From an uncultured Bacteroidota bacterium (lineage in GTDB: Bacteria; Bacteroidota; Bacteroidia; Bacteroidales; SZUA-534), in the NCBI GenBank assembly GCA_946186925.1, contig CAMHPA010000027.1:1-33541 (forward strand): a stretch of 33,541 bases of DNA, read 5' to 3'. The notes under the pieces were generated by a model. That model made no database searches and was not told the origin of the DNA. It saw nothing but the letters and a program-made list of their open reading frames with translations. A program made the position numbers and the translations under genes. This document shows, piece by piece, positions 9,011 through 17,327 of this stretch; the first letter of the stretch is position 1, and the number at the start of each line of letters is the position of its first letter.

Positions 9011-11545
9011 ATGCCGAGAATCAAACATCTGATTACAATCGCAGTCATGACACTGCTGGCCTCCACCGGCTCGGCGCAGAACAGTATTCTCGACACCCCT
9101 ATCGACATAAATACCGCCGGAAAAACTCTAAAACAGATTATTACCGAAATAGAGGCTGGAAGCAATGCCAGATTCTCGTACTCTGACAACCTTCTGCCAA
9201 AGAAACAGTTTAATACTGTTGACAGACGACAGACTCTTGGACGGCTACTTGACAACCTGCTGCACAGCAACGGCATCGACTACAAGATTGTCAACGGGCA
9301 GATTGTGCTTTTTAAATCAGACGTGACGGGTAACAACTGCGTATTTTCAGGATTTGTTGTGGACGGCAACAATTCAGAAAGCATTATCAACGGCTCGGTG
9401 TACGTGGCCGACATCGGAATTGGCACCACATCGAACAACTATGGATTTTTCACTATCGAACTTCCTGAAGGCCTGCATCATATAAAATTTTACTGCTTGG
9501 GATACAAACAAGCAGACACCATTATAAATATAAAGGCCTCACAAACAATGGTGGTTCGGCTCAAACCTGTATCGTACCAAATGAGCGAGGTGGTTATTAA
9601 AGATGGCGGTGGCAACGATTTTATGGAATCGGCCATGAACACCATTATCAAGCTTAACAACAAACAATTGAAGGAAATGCCCAACATCCTGGGCGAACAC
9701 GATGCACTGCGCAACTTGGATATGCTTACCGGTCTGCAAATCAGTGAATTCTCGACGAGCAACATCAGCGTACGCGGTGGCACAGGCGACCAGACTATGT
9801 TTTTGATGGACGAGGCAAACCTGCTCTCTGCATCGCATCTGGGCGGTTTCTCATCGGTTTTCAACCCCGACATTGTGAACCATATCAGGGTTTACAAAAA
9901 TGAGCTTCCTGCAAGTGAGACAGGAGCTCTGTCGTCGGTTATCGATGTCAGGTTACGCGACGGCGACATGCAGCAATGGCACACATCGGGGTCGCTTGGA
10001 CTGCTTACAGCACGCGCCACAATCGAGGGCCCGCTGCGAAAGGATAAATCATCTGTACTGCTGGCTGTAAGGAGATCCTACGCCGACCAACTGCTCAACA
10101 CCTTTCTGAAAAGCCGCAACTTTGCACTGCAATTCTATTACTACGACATCAACTTCAAGTTTAATTACAAATTCGGCAACCGCGACAGACTGTACGTATC
10201 ATGGTATTCGGGCGCCGACAAACTTGACCACTCGATGTACCTGAAACGCAACGACCATGTGGCAAACATCCGGTGGAACCACATTTTTGGAGAGAATCTG
10301 TTTTTCAATCTGTCAGCTATTGGATCGTTCAGCAACACCCGATTGTCCAACTTTCACAATTACGGGGCGATAACATGGCAGTCGGTATGCTGGAACGCGA
10401 AAATCAAACTCGATTTCTCGCACTATGTGAACGACCGCCTCAGTCTGAAATACGGCATACAAGGAGCATACTACAGCATTGAGCCTTACGACTTGTCCCG
10501 TGAAGACGTTGACACTTCAGACAAAGCTGCACGCATCAACGCCCAAGCTGTCATGAACCACGGCATCTACGCTGAGCAGACTTTGAAGTTTGGCTCCCGA
10601 TTGTCGGCCAACGTGGGCGCACGGCTGAACGTACATAGCGGTCCCACTGATTACAGAAATAGCGGCGACTCGATAATCGTCTACCCCGAATGGAACGCCA
10701 GAATCAACTACCAAGCCACAGACAGACTTTTGCTGAGACTGAACGCATCGGAGAAAAGCCAGCCGCTGCATCAGCTGCAGGTAAGCTCATACGGCATCAC
10801 CATCAGCAGATGGATGCCGGCTAACGCACGCTTTTTGCCTGAACGCAGCCTGAACATCTCAGCAAGTGCCAACTATGAAATAACCGAATGGCTCATGGCC
10901 TCTGTCGATATCTACCAACGGCAGTTGAGCAACCTGATTGAGACTATGCAGGAAATGCGAATGGTGTACGAAATTAATCCTGAAAAATATGCGAAGCACT
11001 CATCGGCAAAAGTCAACGGCTGCGAACTGGCTGCCAACGCCACACTAAACAACCTGAAAATGATGGTCTCATACGACTACACTGACTCGCGCTGGCTGAC
11101 GCAGGGACTGAACAACGACAAGAGCTACCCCGCATCGTTCATCCGCAAACACACTTTACGAATTTCAGGCACGTATGTGTTCAACGAGTTTGTGCGTTTA
11201 TCGGCATCATGGCAGATAGCCTCGGGGATTCCATACACCGCGGCCGTGGGTAAATATGTGATTGACGGAAAGACAACTCTGCAATTTGATGAAAATCAAA
11301 TAAACACCATGCGTCTGCCAAGCTACAACCGTCTCGACATCAGCATGAACATCGAAAGTAAAAAGAACAAAACACGGCGCTGGCAGAGCTTCTGGGACTT
11401 TGCCATCTACAATGTCTACGCCCGCAAAAATCCGCTCGGCGTGGCTTACTTCACAACCGATGAGAACAAAAACTACGTGCTGCGACCCGGATACTACTAT
11501 TTCTACCAGTTTGTGCCTTCTGTATCATACCGATTCAGGTTTTGA
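9011..11545 (+). CDS. TonB-dependent outer-membrane receptor with STN domain
   Basis: An 844-residue outer-membrane beta-barrel predicted to import a ligand using TonB energy. Order: signal peptide 1-23 (LLASTGSAQ), secretin/TonB short N-terminal (STN) domain about 32-103, carboxypeptidase regulatory-like beta domain about 112-186, plug about 205-315 with ISVRGGTGDQTMFLMDEA, then the barrel ending in the aromatic C terminus YRFRF. STN domains usually contact a FecR anti-sigma factor, but no sigma/anti-sigma pair and no SusD partner is nearby, so the ligand cannot be inferred. The ATG at 9011 comes immediately after a terminator hairpin and I saw no TAnnTTTG box, so expression may depend on read-through or on an unrecognised promoter. 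Confidence 0.9.
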   Translation: MPRIKHLITIAVMTLLASTGSAQNSILDTPIDINTAGKTLKQIITEIEAGSNARFSYSDNLLPKKQFNTVDRRQTLGRLLDNLLHSNGIDYKIVNGQIVLFKSDVTGNNCVFSGFVVDGNNSESIINGSVYVADIGIGTTSNNYGFFTIELPEGLHHIKFYCLGYKQADTIINIKASQTMVVRLKPVSYQMSEVVIKDGGGNDFMESAMNTIIKLNNKQLKEMPNILGEHDALRNLDMLTGLQISEFSTSNISVRGGTGDQTMFLMDEANLLSASHLGGFSSVFNPDIVNHIRVYKNELPASETGALSSVIDVRLRDGDMQQWHTSGSLGLLTARATIEGPLRKDKSSVLLAVRRSYADQLLNTFLKSRNFALQFYYYDINFKFNYKFGNRDRLYVSWYSGADKLDHSMYLKRNDHVANIRWNHIFGENLFFNLSAIGSFSNTRLSNFHNYGAITWQSVCWNAKIKLDFSHYVNDRLSLKYGIQGAYYSIEPYDLSREDVDTSDKAARINAQAVMNHGIYAEQTLKFGSRLSANVGARLNVHSGPTDYRNSGDSIIVYPEWNARINYQATDRLLLRLNASEKSQPLHQLQVSSYGITISRWMPANARFLPERSLNISASANYEITEWLMASVDIYQRQLSNLIETMQEMRMVYEINPEKYAKHSSAKVNGCELAANATLNNLKMMVSYDYTDSRWLTQGLNNDKSYPASFIRKHTLRISGTYVFNEFVRLSASWQIASGIPYTAAVGKYVIDGKTTLQFDENQINTMRLPSYNRLDISMNIESKKNKTRRWQSFWDFAIYNVYARKNPLGVAYFTTDENKNYVLRPGYYYFYQFVPSVSYRFRF

Positions 11546-11573
11546 ACAAAAAGTTGATAACAATTTCAACGCA

Positions 11574-11593
11574 ATGCCTACTTAGGCTTTTTT
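11574..11593 (+). terminator. Weak terminator after the TonB receptor gene
   Basis: A short GCCT/AGGC hairpin (11576-11587) with a 4-base loop, followed by six T. The stem is only four pairs. Confidence 0.5.
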
Positions 11594-11649
11594 CTAAACA
11601 ATTTTGACTATATTGCCAATCATTCCGACATAAAAAAACACACATAGTG

Positions 11650-12027
11650 ATGGCAAAAGAGATATTAGAACTTGAGTACCACTTCAACACTTCGTCGAAG
11701 GTTCTGTTTCCACGATTGAGCACCGCTATTGGTCTCAACGAATGGTTTGCAGACGAGGTGAACGAGAAAGACAAGATTTTCACATTCCGATGGGACAAGG
11801 AGGAACGCAGTGCCGAACTGCTGTCGGTGAAAGAAGGAAGAAGCGTCAGATTCCACTGGGTGGACGACGAAGAAGATACATACTTTGAATTCAACCTGTC
11901 GACAACCGAACTGACTGACGACCTTGCGCTCAGAATCACTGATTTCGCAGAAAACGACGAAGCATCCGAAATGAAAGAACTCTGGGACGCCCAAATAACC
12001 GACCTCAAGCGTGTGCTTGGCGCTTGA
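11650..12027 (+). CDS. START-like domain protein
   Basis: A 125-residue cytoplasmic protein of the small Bacteroidota START-like/SRPBCC family (related in fold to AHSA1 and polyketide cyclases), which form a hydrophobic pocket. Typical segments are LEYHFNTSSKVLF, GLNEWFADEVNEKDKIFTFRWD, VRFHWVDDEEDTYFEF and a C-terminal helix ending MKELWDAQITDLKRVLGA. No ligand or reaction is known for this group. A GTG at 11647 just before the ATG would add one residue; the ATG is preferred. It is upstream of a LptF/LptG-type permease with a 160-base gap containing a hairpin, an order that recurs in Bacteroidota as far as I recall. Confidence 0.85.
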   Translation: MAKEILELEYHFNTSSKVLFPRLSTAIGLNEWFADEVNEKDKIFTFRWDKEERSAELLSVKEGRSVRFHWVDDEEDTYFEFNLSTTELTDDLALRITDFAENDEASEMKELWDAQITDLKRVLGA

Positions 12028-12084
12028 CAATCTTCTGATAAAAACACATATAGGACAATTCGTGTGTAAAATCCACCTAGGCAT

Positions 12085-12128
12085 GCAGGCCGAAAAGTTT
12101 ATCGCCGGAAAACCGCAACTTTTCCTGC
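12085..12128 (+). other. Imperfect hairpin in the leader of the permease gene
   Basis: GCAGG (12085-12089) and AAAAGTT (12093-12099) can pair with AACTTTT (12117-12123) and CCTGC (12124-12128), leaving a 3-base bulge and a loop with an inner CGG/CCG helix. There is no T-run after it, so it is not a standard terminator. Whether it is functional is unknown. Confidence 0.4.
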
Positions 12129-12187
12129 AGTATAGTATCGGTTACGCCTAAAAATAAAGTAATATTGCGGATTATTCGCGGCCGCCA

Positions 12188-13795
12188 ATGGTCGCCGTTA
12201 AGCATCGGAAAGTGAAAAAGTTAGACAAATTCATACTGAAATCGTACATCGGGCCTTTCATCCTTACGTTTTTCATATCGATGTTCATACTGCTTATGCA
12301 GTTTCTGTGGCGTTACCTTGATGATATTGTCGGGAAAGGACTTGGCGCCGCCGTGATAACAGAACTGCTAGTGTACGCAAGCAGTAATCTAGTACCGATG
12401 GCATTGCCTTTAGCCGTGCTGCTCAGTTCGATTATGACTTTTGGCAACCTTGCTGAACATTACGAACTTATGGCTATAAAATCGGCCGGCATATCGCTTG
12501 TGAAAATCATGCGGCCATTGATAGTGTTTGTGATAGGTGTAAGCATTTGTGCGTTTCTATTCTCGAACAATGTCATGCCATACACTAACCTGAAAATGCG
12601 TACACTTCTCCACGACATCAAGCTTAAAAAGCCCGAAGTGTCAATTACTGAGGGCGCATTCAGCGACGCCATCGAAAACTACAGCATAAAAGTCGGTCAC
12701 AAAAGCCGCAAGGGTCCAATGCTTTACGACATAATGATTTACAACCATACGGAAGGCAATGGCAACCGTGATGTAACGCTGGCCGACTCAGGTACAATGA
12801 CCATCTCCAAAGACAATCGCTATATGATTATCACACTCTACAGCGGCATAAACTATGTTGACGAGATGGAGAAACGCCGCCGCTGGAACGAGAAGAAATA
12901 TCCGCTACGTACAACCAAGTTCAAAGAGGAGCGTTTTATGATTGACCTTTCGGGAATGGAATTTGAACGAACGAACGAGGCTCTATACAAAAACGGCTAC
13001 GATATGCTCAACCTGAATCAACTACAATACACAACCGATTCACTGACAAATAATTACAACAATTTGACAAACGAATACCTTTCAAGCCTCACCAAAAACA
13101 ACTACTTCAAAAAAATGGATTACCGCGGAACGGACAGCACTTGGTACCAACAATCAGCACTGCCCTACTCAACCGAGGTAAACATCGACTCAGTGCTGAC
13201 AACACTCTCGAAAATCAATCTTGAAGGCGTAATGAGCTATGCCATTGCAAACGCTCGTGACGCCAAAACATTCATATCGCAGTCGGTATCAGACTTCCAA
13301 TACCGCAAGAAAAACATCAAGCGCTACGAGATTGAGTGGCACCGCAAGTTCACTCTCTCCATAGCCTGCCTGCTTCTATTCTTCATCGGAGCACCGCTTG
13401 GCGCGATAATCCGCAAGGGTGGCATCGGCACTCCGATTGTGGTCTCGGTGCTGTTTTTCGTCATCTACTACGTAACAGACATCAGTTGCGCAAAGGCCGC
13501 AAAGATGGGCTCATGGCCGGCTTGGCTTGGTATGTGGATGTCATCGATGGTGTTTACTCCGCTGGGGGCGTTCCTGACCTACAAGGCCGTGAAGGATGCC
13601 ACTTTCCTTGAACTCAGCACCTATACCGACTTCTTCCGGAAGGTGTTCGATAAGATGATGAAAAACAAGCTGTTTGCCGCCATTGTCCATCTCTTTGTTT
13701 CGAAAGAGAAGATGGCAAAAGCTAAATTAGCCGCCGAGATTGAAAAGCGAAAAAACGCCTTTATACACAAAAGCGAAGATGATGCAACCGTCTGA
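12188..13795 (+). CDS. LptF/LptG (YjgP/YjgQ) family permease
   Basis: A 535-residue inner-membrane protein of the family that, with the LptB ATPase, pulls lipopolysaccharide out of the membrane toward the outer membrane. Three transmembrane segments lie near the N terminus (about 22-44, 65-85, 108-130), then a large periplasmic beta-jellyroll region to about 395, then three more helices to about 480 and a basic cytoplasmic tail. The hallmark LPLAVLLSSIMTFGNLAEHYELMAIKSAG, which contains the coupling helix, is present. I cannot say whether it is LptF or LptG. A GTG at 12212 that gives MKKLDKF is a possible alternative start. The following glycosyltransferase gene overlaps its end, so they form one unit. 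Confidence 0.9.
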   Translation: MVAVKHRKVKKLDKFILKSYIGPFILTFFISMFILLMQFLWRYLDDIVGKGLGAAVITELLVYASSNLVPMALPLAVLLSSIMTFGNLAEHYELMAIKSAGISLVKIMRPLIVFVIGVSICAFLFSNNVMPYTNLKMRTLLHDIKLKKPEVSITEGAFSDAIENYSIKVGHKSRKGPMLYDIMIYNHTEGNGNRDVTLADSGTMTISKDNRYMIITLYSGINYVDEMEKRRRWNEKKYPLRTTKFKEERFMIDLSGMEFERTNEALYKNGYDMLNLNQLQYTTDSLTNNYNNLTNEYLSSLTKNNYFKKMDYRGTDSTWYQQSALPYSTEVNIDSVLTTLSKINLEGVMSYAIANARDAKTFISQSVSDFQYRKKNIKRYEIEWHRKFTLSIACLLLFFIGAPLGAIIRKGGIGTPIVVSVLFFVIYYVTDISCAKAAKMGSWPAWLGMWMSSMVFTPLGAFLTYKAVKDATFLELSTYTDFFRKVFDKMMKNKLFAAIVHLFVSKEKMAKAKLAAEIEKRKNAFIHKSEDDATV

Positions 13796-15011
13796 TAACC
13801 AACAACGACCGATGCACATTCTTGTTTTGTGCAACAAGATGCCCTACCCCTCGAACGATGGCGGGACCATCGCCACTCTCAATATGATTATGGGGCTGGC
13901 CGCACAAGGCAACACCATTGATGTACTGGCAATGCAGACACATAAGCACAATTTTCCGCTCGAAAAACTCTCGACCGAACTGAAACATAACATCAACTGG
14001 CACTCAGTCTGGATTGATACCGACATCAGCACACCGCAGTTACTTAAAAACCTGATATTCTCGCGGTTGCCATACAATGCCGAGCGTTTTGTGTCGAAAG
14101 AGTTCGACGAAAAGCTGAAAGACCTGCTGCAAAACAACTACGACATTGTGCAGCTCGAAGGCCTTTACCTCACAAGCTACATCGATACCATCAGAAATAA
14201 TTCAAAATCAATAATATCGCTGCGGGCGCACAACGTTGAGCAGCAGATTTGGGAGCGCCTGGCCGAAACCGAGACCAACCCGTTCCGGCGGATATACAAA
14301 CGCATTCTCAGCCGCCGTATTGGCCGGCTTGAACAACTGACATTGAGCAAGATAGACCTGCTTGTGCCAATAACCCGCAACGATGCCGAGCGCCTGCCGT
14401 TCGCCCCCGAGCGTACTTGCGTTACACCAACGGGCATCGAGCCGCAGAAATTCTCGGCCTACAAAGAGCCAAGCGTGCCAAAATCGGTCTTCTACATCGG
14501 CGCGCTTGACTGGGAGCCGAACCAGGAAGCCGTTTTGTGGTTTGTGCGCAACGTCTGGACCGACGTTCACCAGCAGCACCCCGACTGGGAGCTGCACATT
14601 GCCGGTCGCAACGCCCCAAAAAGCTTTGCCGCCGAACTTGCCAAATATCCGGTGGTGTTCGACGGACAAGTGCAAAGTGCTCAGGAATTCATTGAACGAC
14701 ACAACATTATGATTGTTCCGCTGCTCTCGGGAAGCGGAATGCGCATAAAAATCATTGAGGCGATGGCGCACTCACGCTGCGTGGTTACAACGCCGGTCGG
14801 AGCCGAAGGCATTGATGCGGAAAACGGCCGCCAGATTCTCATTGGCGAAACTCCCGACGAGCTGAAAGCTTTGATTTTGAAGGCTATCGGCGATGCCGAA
14901 TTCACACACAGTATTGCAAACGAGGCCTTTGCTTTTACAAATCTAAATTTCAACAATCGCCTGATAATCAGTAGTCTTGACAAATTCTACAAGCAATGGC
15001 TGCAGCGCTGA
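13779..15011 (+). CDS. Glycosyltransferase, GT4-like family
   Basis: A GT-B fold glycosyltransferase that should move a sugar from a nucleotide sugar onto a lipid or glycan in the cytoplasm. The N-terminal domain starts ILVLCNKMPYPSNDGGTIAT, and the C-terminal donor domain has VFYIGALDWEPNQEAVLWF and the nucleotide-sugar motif SGMRIKIIEAMAHSRCVV followed by TTPVGAEGI. The start is uncertain: ATG 13779 and 13782 overlap the permease by about 15 bases, while ATG 13812 begins closest to the conserved fold; I list the longest of these. The next gene, a GT2 enzyme, overlaps by 16 bases. Together with the permease the context points to LPS or another surface glycan, but the sugar is unknown. Confidence 0.88.
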   Translation: MMQPSDNQQRPMHILVLCNKMPYPSNDGGTIATLNMIMGLAAQGNTIDVLAMQTHKHNFPLEKLSTELKHNINWHSVWIDTDISTPQLLKNLIFSRLPYNAERFVSKEFDEKLKDLLQNNYDIVQLEGLYLTSYIDTIRNNSKSIISLRAHNVEQQIWERLAETETNPFRRIYKRILSRRIGRLEQLTLSKIDLLVPITRNDAERLPFAPERTCVTPTGIEPQKFSAYKEPSVPKSVFYIGALDWEPNQEAVLWFVRNVWTDVHQQHPDWELHIAGRNAPKSFAAELAKYPVVFDGQVQSAQEFIERHNIMIVPLLSGSGMRIKIIEAMAHSRCVVTTPVGAEGIDAENGRQILIGETPDELKALILKAIGDAEFTHSIANEAFAFTNLNFNNRLIISSLDKFYKQWLQR

Positions 15012-16177
15012 CCATATTGTTTTGGGTTTTGATTGGCTTGGCCGTATATGCGTATGCGGTCTATCCTCTGCTTATTGCCGCCATCGCCAGGCTGAAACGC
15101 AACCAGCCGCAACCACCGCTGCCCGAGACGATGCCTCACGTAACGCTTTTTGTAACAGCCTTTAACGAGGAACGATTTGTTGATGAAAAAATCGCCAACT
15201 CATACGCTATCGACTATCCGGCCGACCGCCTGCACCTTGTGTGGGTGACCGACGGCTCCGACGACAACACCAATCAACTGCTTGCCAAATACCCAGACGT
15301 GAAGGTGTTTTTTGAGCCGGAGCGCCGCGGAAAAGTTCACGCTATGAAGCGCGGATTGCAACTCATCGACACTGATATTGTGATATTTACCGATGCCAAC
15401 ACAATGCTTTCAGCCGAAAGCGTGAAAGAAATGGTGCGGCTCTTTGAAAACCCGCAGATTGGCTGCGTGGCCGGCGAGAAACGCATCAGCAGCGACAGCC
15501 GGCAGAACGCCGCTTCGTCTGGCGAAGGTGCTTACTGGCGCTACGAGTCGTGGATAAAGCGCAACGATGCCACCGCCGGGTCGGCCATTGGTGCGGCCGG
15601 CGAGCTTTTTGCAATGCGCCGCAGCCTCTATCAGCCCATCAGCGACAACACCCTGCTCGACGACTTCGAGATTTCGCTGCGCATCGCCCTAACTGGTTAT
15701 AAGATAGGCTATTCGCCACGGGCCTGCGCCATCGAGCGGCCGTCGGCAAACATTGGCGAGGAGATGAAACGCAAGGTGCGCATTGCCGCTGGCAGTTTCC
15801 AGACAATGCTGCGGCTGGGCGGCCTTTTCAACTTTTTCAGCCATCCGATGCTCACGTTTCAATACGTATCGCACAAAGTGCTGCGGTGGGTTTTGGTGCC
15901 GCTGGCGATGGTGCTGATTATTCCGCTGAACATTTATTTTTGTGTAATCAACAATTTCAGTATCAGTGACATATACACTTGGACACTAGCCGCACAAACT
16001 TTGTTCTATGTTGCGACTTTCGTCGGCTTTGCGCTTCAGAACAAAAAGCTGAACGCCAGCTGGATATACATTCCCTACTATTTCTTTCTGGCCAACAAGG
16101 CGATGTGGCTGGGCTTCTGGCGGTTCTGCCGCAACAAGCAGAGCGTGAACTGGGAACGCGCAAAACGTGCAAACTGA
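14996..16177 (+). CDS. Membrane-bound glycosyltransferase family 2
   Basis: A 393-residue processive-type or lipid-linked GT2 enzyme. One transmembrane helix is at about 5-30, the GT-A catalytic domain at about 48-265, and two or three helices at about 280-375. Catalytic features are TDGSDDNT (Asp86), the DxD-like FTDANT (Asp133), the acid motif LLDDFE at 221-225 and KRKVRIAAG near 258. It transfers a sugar from a nucleotide donor at the cytoplasmic face of the inner membrane. It overlaps the GT4 gene by 16 bases, so the two are translated together and probably act on the same glycan. Donor and acceptor cannot be told from sequence. Confidence 0.9.
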   Translation: MAAALTILFWVLIGLAVYAYAVYPLLIAAIARLKRNQPQPPLPETMPHVTLFVTAFNEERFVDEKIANSYAIDYPADRLHLVWVTDGSDDNTNQLLAKYPDVKVFFEPERRGKVHAMKRGLQLIDTDIVIFTDANTMLSAESVKEMVRLFENPQIGCVAGEKRISSDSRQNAASSGEGAYWRYESWIKRNDATAGSAIGAAGELFAMRRSLYQPISDNTLLDDFEISLRIALTGYKIGYSPRACAIERPSANIGEEMKRKVRIAAGSFQTMLRLGGLFNFFSHPMLTFQYVSHKVLRWVLVPLAMVLIIPLNIYFCVINNFSISDIYTWTLAAQTLFYVATFVGFALQNKKLNASWIYIPYYFFLANKAMWLGFWRFCRNKQSVNWERAKRAN

Positions 16178-16266
16178 CACGCCAACCGCGCCAAAAAATT
16201 GAAAGCGCGCACCCTCCCGCCCAAACCGACAAATGATTACTTTCGCGGCCGAAAAAACCGACAATT

Positions 16267-17157
16267 ATGTGGCTGTTATTTGCTTTGCTGTCGAGCGCGC
16301 TGCTCGGCTGTTACGACATTCTGAAAAAAGCCTCGCTGCGAGGCAACGCCTTCATTCCCGTTCTGTTTGTGGCCACCGGCACCGGCGCTCTGCTTTTCTC
16401 GGTGGTGCTTCTGCTGTCGCAATGCGGCGCGGTTGAGCCCGGAACACTGTTCTACGTTCCCGAGATTTCGGCACACGAGCATCTGCTCTATTTCATCAAA
16501 GCGGTGATTGTCGGCAGCTCGTGGATATTCGCCTATAAAGCCTTGAGCCAGTTGCCGATAACCATTGTGGCACCCATCCGCTCCACTGGCCCGGTTTGGA
16601 CGGTGGCCGGCGCATTCTTCATCTACAGCGAGCGCTTCAACGGATGGCAATGGCTTGGTTTTGTGATTGTTATCTTCTCATCGTACCTTTTTGCCAAGGC
16701 CGGGAAAAAAGAGGGCATCAACTTCAAAAGCAACCACGCCATCTGGGCTATCGTTACTGCCACGCTGCTCGGCTCCATATCGTCACTGTTCGACAAATAC
16801 CTTCTCGCCCACTACGACCGAATGGCCGTACAAACCTGGTACTCAATCTATATGGGCGTTTTTATGCTGCTTCCGCTGATGTTCTGGCTGCCCAAACGCA
16901 CATTGCCGCCTACATTCAGCTGGCGCGTGATAATTCCAATGATTGGCATCACCCTGTCGGTGGCCGATTTTATGTACTTCTACGCCCTTTCGCGCCCCGA
17001 GGCATTGCTCGGCGTGGTATCGGTCATCAGGCGGAGCAGCGTTGTGCTGGCGTTCCTGCTCGGCGCGGCCATCTTCCACGAGCACAACCTCAAATCGAAA
17101 GGCATCGCCCTTGCCGGAATAATCATCGGCGTTTGCGTGCTGGTGCTGGGAAGCTGA
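16267..17157 (+). CDS. EamA/DMT-family transporter
   Basis: A 296-residue inner-membrane protein of the drug/metabolite transporter superfamily, with about ten transmembrane helices in two EamA repeats. The first repeat ends with the conserved APIRSTGPVWTVAGAFFIYSER-type segment, the second with VVSVIRRSSVVLAFLLGAAIFHE. Substrates of this group range from metabolites to undecaprenyl-linked sugars, so its placement after two glycosyltransferases is suggestive but not decisive. It lies 89 bases after the GT2 gene, with a TACTTTCG sequence at 16238-16245 that only roughly resembles a -7 box. The stop codon is followed directly by the TTAGG/CAATCCTTC repeat and a bidirectional terminator. Confidence 0.88.
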   Translation: MWLLFALLSSALLGCYDILKKASLRGNAFIPVLFVATGTGALLFSVVLLLSQCGAVEPGTLFYVPEISAHEHLLYFIKAVIVGSSWIFAYKALSQLPITIVAPIRSTGPVWTVAGAFFIYSERFNGWQWLGFVIVIFSSYLFAKAGKKEGINFKSNHAIWAIVTATLLGSISSLFDKYLLAHYDRMAVQTWYSIYMGVFMLLPLMFWLPKRTLPPTFSWRVIIPMIGITLSVADFMYFYALSRPEALLGVVSVIRRSSVVLAFLLGAAIFHEHNLKSKGIALAGIIIGVCVLVLGS

Positions 17158-17190
17158 GTTTAGTTAGGAGTTAGAAGTTAGGATTTAGTA
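17157..17190 (+). repeat. TTAGG-type degenerate repeat
   Basis: Units such as TTTAGTTAGGAG, TTAGAAG and TTAGGATTTAG start at the stop codon of the EamA gene and run into the 16-bp array that follows. Confidence 0.65.
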
Positions 17191-17196
17191 ATTGCA

Positions 17197-17270
17197 TCAA
17201 TCCTTCCGTCCTTCAATCCTTCCGTCCTTCAATCCTTCCGTCCTTCAATCCTTCCGTCCTTCAATCCTTC
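17197..17270 (+). repeat. Perfect 16-bp tandem array, 4.6 copies
   Basis: The unit TCAATCCTTCCGTCCT is repeated four times without change (17197, 17213, 17229, 17245) with a partial fifth copy TCAATCCTTC at 17261. It lies between convergent genes, next to a terminator. Perfect identity suggests recent expansion by replication slippage. Confidence 0.95.
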
Positions 17271-17308
17271 AAAAAAAACGGCCAAACCCTGCTCAGATTT
17301 AGCCGTGC
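17271..17308 (-). terminator. Bidirectional terminator between the EamA gene and porV
   Basis: Positions 278-286 and 298-306 of the 17-kb block form a 9-pair stem (ACGGC/GCCGT plus AAA/TTT, with a T-G wobble when read on minus). On minus it is followed by eight T and ends porV; on plus it is followed by five T. Confidence 0.88.
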
Positions 17309-17327
17309 TTTTTGTGTTGCAAAACAA

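Noticed and set aside
17197-17270. CRISPR array
   Set aside because: Units are 16 bp and contiguous with no spacers, and no cas genes are nearby; it is a simple tandem repeat.
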